A DNA stretch of 64,000 nt from Rhyzopertha dominica (Eukaryota > Arthropoda > Insecta > Coleoptera > Bostrichidae), in contig QCXZ01000042.1 in assembly GCA_025024175.1 (NCBI GenBank), positions 4,171,501 to 4,235,500 on the forward strand. Direction: 5' to 3'. Under the pieces are notes generated by a model that saw nothing but the letters and a program-made list of their open reading frames with translations, ran no database searches and was not told where the DNA came from. Position numbers and translations under genes: made by a program. This document shows, in pieces, positions 56,399 through 64,000 of this stretch; within the stretch, counting starts at the first letter, position 1; each line of letters begins with the position of its first letter.

Positions 56399-56447
56399 AA
56401 CTGCACTGATGAGCTGTAATGACAGCGAAATAGTACTATCTGCGGTT
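56399..56447 (+). ncRNA. Hammerhead ribozyme with intact core, copy B direct part
   Basis: Stem I AACTGCA (56399-56405) with TGCGGTT (56441-56447, one G-U). Core CTGATGA 56406-56412, stem II GCTGT (56413-56417), loop AATG, ACAGC (56422-56426), GAAA 56427-56430, stem III ATAGT/ACTAT with no loop, ATC triplet, predicted cut after C56440. An outer stem, GTGTTGTCTACAC (~56378) against GTGTAGACAGCAC (~56455), holds the domain together. Loopless stem III favours dimeric cleavage. Confidence 0.9.
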
Positions 56448-56684
56448 GGTTGAGGTGTAGACAGCACAGCATAGACATGCATTTTAATGTATGTTGGTTC
56501 TTGCCCGTTAGCAAAAAGTGCCGTGGGGGCCTGCTGTCAAATTGAAGTATGCAGTTGCATGCCAATTTGTCAGGCTACAGGTCACTTCCTTTAGGAAGTA
56601 GTACCCGTTAAGGCAGCTAGGTGGCTTTGTCATCATGTCAGTGTAATGCTGACAGATGGCATTGCCATCCTAAATTCTTACTTT

Positions 56685-56697
56685 TATCCGTACAACA
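56685..56697. repeat. 13-bp target-site duplication, right copy
   Basis: TATCCGTACAACA. Confidence 0.8.
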
Positions 56698-56699
56698 GT

Positions 56700-59600
56700 T
56701 AATTTTTAGCTGTTTGTTAGGGCATCACAGAAAACAACCGGGGTTGGTTCTGGTGGCCGCCAGCACAGTCGTGTGGGTGTGGGTTTTAAGTGCAACAAAT
56801 AAAATACCCAGTAATATTTAAAAGATGAACGAAGGGAAGGGCGCCACGTGATTAAAATATCTCCGCCGAAGGCAACACAAAGTATCAAAATCACGAAAGA
56901 TAGTTGCTTTATCAACTGGANCACCTTTTCAATGTGCTCAAAACTAGTTAATGGCGATATAAGTAAAACAAAAGATAACGGAAGCTCTACGAAACAAATA
57001 TTAAATTCAAATTAATTTTGAGAACAATAAATACAATTAAGTCAAACTATTTCGTGGCATAAATCAATATAAATGCAACAAAATTAATTCTAATCCCCCC
57101 ATATATGTACATATATCGGTTTCACAGCACCAAAAACAGTATTTATGTATATCTATATATCTAAAAAAAAACGCGATGCAGATAGAGGAACGAGATAATT
57201 AATTAATGTAATACGTTAATATCAAACATTGAGGTAAGTAAATTCTGTATCAATAAGTTCAGTTTAGCTACGTAAAAATAAGAACCGCGTAACAACAGTA
57301 TCAAAATATAACGTATCTATATAGCTAGACTTAACTGTTTAGTCCATAATGATGTGTACGTTTCGTGAAGGTGGCCCTATGTTAGTTCTATACTGAGTAA
57401 TTTAATAGAGTATTTTGTATTAAATGGTCATTTCATGCGCTATTAATTCGCTCTAACTTAAGGCTAGGTTAAAGGGACAGCCGTACTCAATTTTAGGATG
57501 TTGACCATAAAGCTGTCAGCCCGGTCGGCCTGGGGCGTTTATTGCGCTGCTGGTTATGCTGATGCCACAACAAAGAGTATTTTTGATTTACAACATTTTG
57601 TGGGTCTATCTGATGCCTGTCGTTTCAAAGATATTTACTTATTACTGAGAATCGGATGTTCGCTTTTCACAGACATATCAGTGACTTTACTCATAAAGTT
57701 TTAAACAAACGGTTTTTTATTTCAATATTGCTTTCAAATTTATTATATATAATTTATATAATTATTAAAAATTATTAAAAATGTCAACACCTCTTGAAAA
57801 AAATATTTTTTTAATAATAGAAAATATAATAAACGTTCAAGAAAAAATACATATATTACCAAACATCAAAAGTATATAGTTAATGTTCACAATCTATACA
57901 TAAAATTATCTTTACAGCAAAATTATAAATGTGTGTATTAAAAAAATATGAACAAACATCAACTAGTTCTGGTAAAAGAGAACGGAAATAAAATCTTTGA
58001 AGTTTTGGAAGCATTTTTTCACTCCAAAAATGATCTTTTTTCACTATATATAACTATAAACTACTAAACGGATTTTTAGAAAAAATTTTACTTGATGGTG
58101 TTTGATAAGAGAACCAATATTTCCCGTTTCTTTTTTTTTTGAAGACAAAGTTCTTCCATTACCTTTTCGTCTTGCCATCTTTACTAATTTTCTTTCAGAT
58201 AACGTAACACTAAAGTCACACAGTCACACAAAATCTCAAACAGCATAAATGGTAGGTTTGAAAAATTCTGAGGCTTTATATTAGTGAACCCCCTCTTTCA
58301 TTCTATGGGGGCGGTTGCCATGAGTCAGTGGAAAAAGTTTTCAGGTTTAGAGGTACAAACAGTTTCATGCAGATTGTCTGCAATAATACATATTCTGGTC
58401 CCAAAAACCCATTATACTTACCTTTCGCAAAACTGATGTTTAGTTGGAATTCCGGATTAGAAATTACAGCAACTCAGACTTTCAGTCGTATTGAAGCGAT
58501 CATCAACCCTTTACCTGCCAATATACAGTTTCGTCATATTTATTTTGGTCCTAGGTGGTTTTGCAAAATTGATTAAAATTGTTTACGTTACCAGTTACCA
58601 GGAAACTGGTGTCCAATTTATCCGACAGTCAGGTGCCTGACAAAACTGTATATTTGCTACCTCGACATGGAAATATATTCTTTAATTTATGAATAAAAGT
58701 GTTCCTGACAAATCCGCAAAAGCGGATAGCACATAAGATATAAGAAAAACACTTTGGCAAATTGATTTTTAATAGTTATCATCAAATTATGTTAACTTAT
58801 TCATATATAGTTCATATATGCATAGCGCAATTAGTGTCGTATTGATTTTAATTGACTTTGTAAATATGAACTTTTGGGACTACACGCCCTGTATGCTTTC
58901 TATGTGTCCCAACGACATAAAGTTGCAGAGCAGAACTTAACTCCTTATCTAAATAACTTTCGGCATGAACAAATAACAGTGCATAAATATAAAAGCAGTA
59001 GTTCGAAGAATCGTTTCGTCATCCCCAGTACCTGCGTTTTTCTACCATCCATACCTGAGGTTACCCTCCCGCCATAAACTGCAATGGCTGTTTACTCAAG
59101 TGCCGTCAATTGGTATGTTGTAAATCAACACTGGGTCGGGGCCGAAAAGTTTAGCAAAAGTAGTGAACAGATATTTTCATTATTAGTAACGCTATCAAAA
59201 AACTAAAAACAACATCATACTCAGAAGACAAAAATCTATCATTCGGCCGGAAAAATTTTTTCAAATAAGTCATTTTTACGTTTTTGAGCATTTCGCGTTC
59301 TTAAACAAATCGTAATTATTTTTGCCGTAAGTTTTTAAAATTTTTGATTCGGCCATTTTGTAGATAATAATTGTCAGATTACACTGGTTTTTGAATAAAA
59401 TTAATATCTCTTCAAATAACTTAGTTATTTATTCAATACTTTACATTGGAAACCCCATAAGAGAAATTCCTTTAACCTAGCCTTAAATAAACCACCAGCT
59501 GTACAATGTTTGATTTTTTTATTAGTAAAAAGAAAGATGATAACTATGAACTTGTTGAGTTAGGTTTCAAGTTACATAACTGTGTTTCTGATAACTATGA

Positions 59601-62270
59601 TACATTTCAATTTTTAATATAGGTACTTAGCCTACCATGATTTAAAATAATTTTTCTGTTTCATCATGGTTTTTTGTAGTGATCCTGTATGGAAATAAAT
59701 AATTACTATTATTATTGGTTGGACAAAAATAATTCTTTGGATGATTTTTGGCCAGAATTGGCCGACCTTTAATCACACATTCATCCATTCGGATACACTT
59801 AAAAAAACACAAGTTGTAGTAATTGTGTATCATTAGAAATTTTATAACAGTCAGTCAGTTTCACCAACCGTAAACTCCAGATAAATTAACGACTAAGAGC
59901 CTTAACTTTCTTTTTCAAACAATTGCGTGTTTACCATTATATAATTAAGTCGCTGGGAGCTAAATTTCCCTGAAACAAGACATCAATTAGTCATAACCCA
60001 TAAAAAATACCAGGTTATTCTAATAAAACTTTCAAGGGAAAAAGTTGTTAGTTATGTTTATTACTTAATTATGCATTTCACGGGATTTTCTTGCGGTAAA
60101 TTTAAAAATACTGGCTGCAAATTATTGCGTCAGCAGCTACTTTCTCATGTTCACAACGCTATTGTTATAATTTGTGCGTAGAGATGCAATAATTTCCGGT
60201 TCCCTGTTATTATCATTCTCGACCGTGTAGACATCAGATTTGATGAGCGTGAATCATCACGGGGGTGACAGTTGCAATTAAGGCTAATCGATTTTAGTAA
60301 TTATATTAGTGTTGACATTCAAGTTGTCATTGTAGACATGCTTGAGTAAGTAGTGCTAATTAAATTATAATGATATCGCAATCCTGATGAAGTATTTATT
60401 CAGTTTACCATGTTTCTATCGAAACAGTGATAATTCAGGTGCTTTTCTNGAGCTGGTCTGCAATACATTATAATTAGTGAAAAGAAATTTCATGCTTCTT
60501 ATGTGTTGATGCCTATGTCTGCATCCCAATCGTCAGTTACATTTAAACAGAACATATAGCTTTATATATACCTGCTATGGACTTGTATTAAACATTGATT
60601 GCTTGATTTTGCACCACCTGATGTACTTGCATATTGCATATTATATTTAATGCTTTGTATCTTAATGTTTTTCAGAACATCGTCCGTAGGTTCTATTGCT
60701 AACTGCCTTTTAAATAACAAATAAGCAATGATGTCTTAATGAACTATTCGTTGTTGTTATAAGCTTTATTTATTTTTATAAAAAAAATCAGCCCAAAGGA
60801 CAAATGTTAAAGCACTTCGTGTACCTGTACGGACACAAATTGACTCTTGTATACCTTTATGGATATACAAAGGGCATACGTTCTAGATAAAAAAACATAT
60901 TTCTACTCTGAATCTTAAGAATTATAGCGGTTGCTTGCATCATTATGCAAGCTCGTCCTTTTTGTGACAAGTATGGAGCTTAAATTGTGTTATCTCTTGC
61001 GTTGTGCTTTTCAAGGACAGCAAACCGCAACAAGTACAACCTAGGTCGATGTTTATAAATACGATATTATGAATCATTTGCAAGAAATGATCCTGTGCAT
61101 TTAGAGTGGATATTGAATTTTAATGAACTCGTTTAAACTACTGCTGATATTGCAGAGCAGATTTAAAAACTGATTGTGAATGAGGTATTTATGTATGAAT
61201 AGATATTTCTCGGTATGGTTAGCTCAGACAATGAGTAAGTTCTTGTTTCTGAATGATGGTATAATATCCGCAATGTAGTGTAGTTACGTCAAACCTACTT
61301 TGAAATACAATTCAGTAATGGCGTGCAAAATATATACATTCAGAAGTTGGAAAATATTAAAAGGATACGTTAGGATTCATTTTCAGACAGTGGAATGATT
61401 TTTAAAAAAATCCAATTTCCTTTTTGTTCCTGGTTATTTCTCGTCTCGATTACTGCTCATTTATGTTGGTAACTTTTTATATTTAGTTTGTATTGGCTGA
61501 ATGACACTAATTCAAAGCAAATTTTATATAACACTCTCCAAAAGTGCTCTCAAATGCAATATAAATATAAGATTATATTTTGTTAAGAATGTTTTTATTT
61601 TTATCTAATCTATTTCAACTATCCAGTCTACAAATCTGTATGAAATGTGAACGATTTTTTCTAGTTTTTATTTTATTACTTTCTTTGACTTTTATGTGGT
61701 TGTCAGTTCTATAGTCGCTTGGAATTTTTCTGTGTTNGNAAAATGTTTTCAAAGTCCCCCAAAATAATTTATCAATAACCTATTTTATGCAGTAAAGAAG
61801 AAAAATCGACTCTTCATTTTTATTTTTCCTCTATTAGGTGTAGACTGTAGAATAGGATTTTGTTCTTATTACATTCCTAAAATTAAGTCGGTTTAGAATA
61901 AAGACTTTATAATTTAGACACAGCAATGCATACTGGATATAATGCACAAAACCAGAAACAATGATGCCTTTCCTGAATGTTGGAAGCAGTCAAAAGTATA
62001 TCGAGTATATTATAATTTACTAGCCTATATAGGTATAATATGTAGGTAAAAAGCTGTGCAATGTTGTGCAATTCATTTTACGAAGTCTAGCTTTTACAAT
62101 TGCCCACAAATTCGAGACAACACGAGACTTCTTCTATCTCGGCTTGTCTCGAACTTGTCTCGCGTTAACCTACACCTATGTATAGGCGCTTTCCCCATAT
62201 TGATAAAAATTGCTCGAGATATTCTCAGCATCCAAAAGCTGGTCTGATCATCAGGAAACACAGGAACTGA
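56700..62270. other. Long intergenic stretch, nothing recognised
   Basis: AT-rich throughout with short open frames (60-82 codons) lacking signal peptides, domains or conserved spacing. I saw no terminal-repeat element or RNA gene. Unannotated introns of a larger gene cannot be excluded. Confidence 0.4.
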
Positions 62271-62284
62271 ATTTGATTTTATAG

Positions 62285-62330
62285 TAGAAATCCTGAAGAA
62301 GACTTAAATAATGTCGAAAGCTCCGCAGAG
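62285..62330 (+). ncRNA. Decayed PLE hammerhead-like motif
   Basis: CTGAAGA 62293-62299, extra A 62300, short stem II GAC/GTC (62301-62303, 62313-62315), GAAA 62316-62319, AGCTC. Stem I does not pair convincingly, so this is a relic only, probably marking a PLE 3' end. Confidence 0.4.
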
Positions 62331-62479
62331 ATAACATAAGTTGAAGGAAATCATTAAAACTCGCAGTGTACCTCACCACTATACAACAAAATAAACCATT
62401 ACTCAACATTTACAACTCTAAACGCTTATCACACCTAAGAACCGTTATCCTCCGCATCAAACGAGATATTAACACACAA

Positions 62480-62800
62480 AAACACTAACCTAGAAAGCAC
62501 GCGGCTGCGACTCAGACCATTAGGAGGCAGCCTCGGGTGTCCACGACGTTTTTGCGGAGACCGGCAGAATTACGAGATGATTTCGTGATAAGCTACGCGA
62601 GCTGCGTTTTAAATGCACGCAGCGGCGGCCAAATGTGGATCACCGCCGCACCGGTACCTGATGCGTTTTGCTGCGATCGGCGTCCGTGCGTTTAGCATTT
62701 TGCCGGGGTTCGTCGCTCGATCGCGCGTTGATATCTCCGCGCCTGGATTGGATTCGTTTAGATTTATAGCAAAGCTCGGGTCATGTCAACAATTTCTATC
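62480..62800. other. CpG- and GC-rich patch, no gene assigned
   Basis: Contains many CG dinucleotides (GCAGCGGCGGCC, CGCCGCACCGG, GCTCGATCGCGCG) in an otherwise AT-rich region. A 68-codon plus frame (62613-62819) spans it. Could be a regulatory region, exon or recent insertion. Confidence 0.4.
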
Positions 62801-62864
62801 AATTTGTTTCGTTAATTAATGAACAATGAACTTCTTATAGCTGCGAATTCTAATTATGAATAAG

Positions 62865-63330
62865 ATGGAAGAAGGCAATTGTAATTCCTTTACCTAAAAT
62901 AGCGAGCCCTTTGGATGGTCCGAGGACTATAATTATTTTGCGTGCTATGCCTAAGACCTTCGAAAAGGTAATTTATCTTCAGATTAGAAGCCACCTTGAC
63001 AAAAGTAATATAGGTACTACCTGTAATTCACTTAGGTTTTGGCCACTCCATTATATCAGCAANGAANGCGGCTAAGTNGACGGCACTTATCTTGCTTCAC
63101 TTTGACACCATTTCGCATTCTATATTGTTAGCTATTCTTCATTATATTGGTCCTAATGCAAATTCTGTAAGACTATTAGAACACTATTGTTGGAAGATAC
63201 CAAGAGGTGAGGGTGAAAAGATATTTATCTGCACCTACATCTTTAACTCGAGGTGTTTCACACGGATCTATATCAGGACCATTGCTTTTTTCGGTCTACA
63301 CTTTACAATCTTGAGCGGCATCGGCACTTG
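62865..63330 (+). pseudogene. LINE reverse transcriptase fragment
   Basis: Plus-strand frames give WKKAIVIPLPKIA, LRAMPKTFEKVIYLQIRSHL, then DTISHSILLAILHYIG and GVSHGSISGPLLFSVYT. These are standard non-LTR RT blocks (WKxAxVIPLxK, SKxFExVIYxQ, FDxISHxxLL, GVPQGSILGPLLFxxYT). The STxxAA region has N bases and frame changes separate the blocks. Decayed. Confidence 0.75.
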
Positions 63331-63456
63331 CAGCAAGAAGAGGCACAACCTGCGTAATTCTGCAGAAATGGGTTTGTTGTTTTTAGAGCATCAATTTAGT
63401 CTGCAAAACAAGAGTTTTGTACTGCTCTAAGCAGAGCAATTTCAGCCTTATTAATA

Positions 63457-63990
63457 TCAGCAGCGGTAAAAGTGGATATAGATTCGTACTTCGATACTAT
63501 TTTGAGAAATCAAAATCATTATGCGTAATAAGCGGTTCCGGTTGGAAATGCGACGAATAAGATGCAAGATTGCGTTAGACTCATTTATTGCAATGGCACA
63601 AAATTGTACAGACTCCTCATTTGTCTCTATATCGTTCTCCGAGAATGTCGTAATAGGCCACGACTTTTCATCAAAACATAACCAGGGAGGACCGTGTAAC
63701 CAAGTCGAATTTTTTATAAACTGAAGCGGCGATTGACCACGTGATAATTCATCAGCGGGATTTTCAGTTCCTTTGATATGGAACCAATGTGGAGCGGGCA
63801 GCAAATGATGTATTCTTTTTGTGAGATTTTGTACAAAAACTTTCCATTTAGAAATATATCCATGAATCCAATATAAAGCGACCATAGAGTCAGAGATAGC
63901 AAAAATACGATATATATTGACACGAGAAGAATATGCATCTAACACAACGCGTAATAATTTGGCCAATAACAAGGCTGCGCACAGTTCCAA
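63457..63990 (-). pseudogene. BEL/Pao retrotransposon RNase H region, partial
   Basis: An open frame entering from the right edge: MELCAALLLAKLLRVVLDAY, IFAISDSMVALYWIHG, SKWKVFVQNLTKRIHHLLP, HWFHIKGTENPADELSRGQS and STWLHGPPWL. These are the RNase H and connection blocks of Pao-type Pol (ELxAALLLAKL, WSDSxxALxWI, KxFVxNRVxxI, W.HVxxxxNPADxxSRG). The polyprotein probably begins beyond the window; only this segment is visible and the frame ends at 63457 with unrelated-looking codons, so it is truncated. Confidence 0.85.
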
Positions 63991-64000
63991 TCTTGGAATT

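Larger units (their letters stand above)
56116..56684 (+). mobile_element. Retrozyme-like hammerhead element, copy B (569 bp)
   Basis: Bounded by 13-bp duplications. Left ~140 bp (56116-56255) is inverted and carries an intact-core hammerhead on the minus strand; the rest (56256-56684) is in direct orientation with an intact-core hammerhead on the plus strand. 56256-56333 recurs at 56608-56685, an exact offset of 352 bp, so the direct part is slightly more than one 352-bp unit joined head to tail, as expected from a tandem or circular template. It ends (TTAAAATGCATG... and ...ATTCTTACTTT) exactly like copy A in reverse. No coding capacity. Short frames across it are chance. Confidence 0.85.

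Noticed and set aside
1..64000. CRISPR arrays, bacterial operons, rRNA genes
   Set aside because: No regularly spaced short repeats, no ribosome-binding-site-led gene strings and no rRNA-like segments; the sequence is eukaryotic.

Overview
This window looks like AT-rich, gene-poor arthropod (most likely insect) nuclear DNA. The evidence is Penelope-like elements (PLEs), BEL/Pao and LINE fragments, several hAT and Tc1/mariner elements, TATA-box/AATAAA polymerase II gene structure, and no bacterial operon architecture. The order of insect cannot be fixed from the sequence alone. Only four genes look intact and host-encoded. Nearly everything else recognisable is mobile-element debris, often nested.

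Host genes: four paralogous single-exon genes encode ~160-residue secreted, N-glycosylated proteins with no cysteine in the mature part: copy 1 at 28813-29304 (-), copy 2 at 31874-32368 (+), copy 3 at 44822-45310 (+) and copy 4 at 46057-46539 (+). Copies 1 and 2 are divergent; copies 3 and 4 are tandem. Copies 1, 3 and 4 share a TATA box, a GATAACA site 40-49 bp upstream of it, and a further upstream block around AGAAACACTT. Copy 2 has lost this layout: a 1.0-kb hAT element sits about 65 bp upstream of its TATA box. I do not recognise the protein family with confidence.

Mobile elements, left to right: a decayed PLE (about 7260 down to 3850) interrupted by a hAT element and by a hammerhead-bearing element; a head-to-head palindromic pair of PLE 3' ends (8498-9380); a truncated PLE GIY-YIG domain (12950-13300); a DD41D mariner (14459-16132); a 1.2-kb foldback (about 17800-18990); a dispersed 0.85-kb repeat (19.8-20.66 kb, inverted copy at 37.28-39.46 kb split by a hAT); another PLE GIY-YIG domain interrupted by a 182-bp hammerhead element (20815-21240); transposase relics at 22.47, 24.14, 39.86 and 42.74 kb; a foldback at 27.04-28.16 kb; a second DD41D mariner (47018-48990); a LINE split by a hAT (51.9-53.7 kb); a 569-bp hammerhead element (56116-56684); and a LINE fragment plus a BEL/Pao RNase H fragment at the right end.

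Most notable: three insertions (4421-4961, 20965-21146, 56116-56684) are retrozyme-like, that is, small non-coding repeats carrying hammerhead ribozymes. All are bounded by 13-bp target-site duplications. Two of them sit within 9 nt of the same position in the GIY-YIG coding region of two different PLE families. Three of the hammerheads (56156-56204 minus, 56399-56447 plus, 21057-21098 plus) have intact cores, with stem III reduced to a loopless palindrome, as expected for ribozymes that cut as dimers. Together with the PLEs, some of which carry hammerhead-like 3' motifs, this suggests a self-cleaving RNA parasite and its likely helper in one locus.
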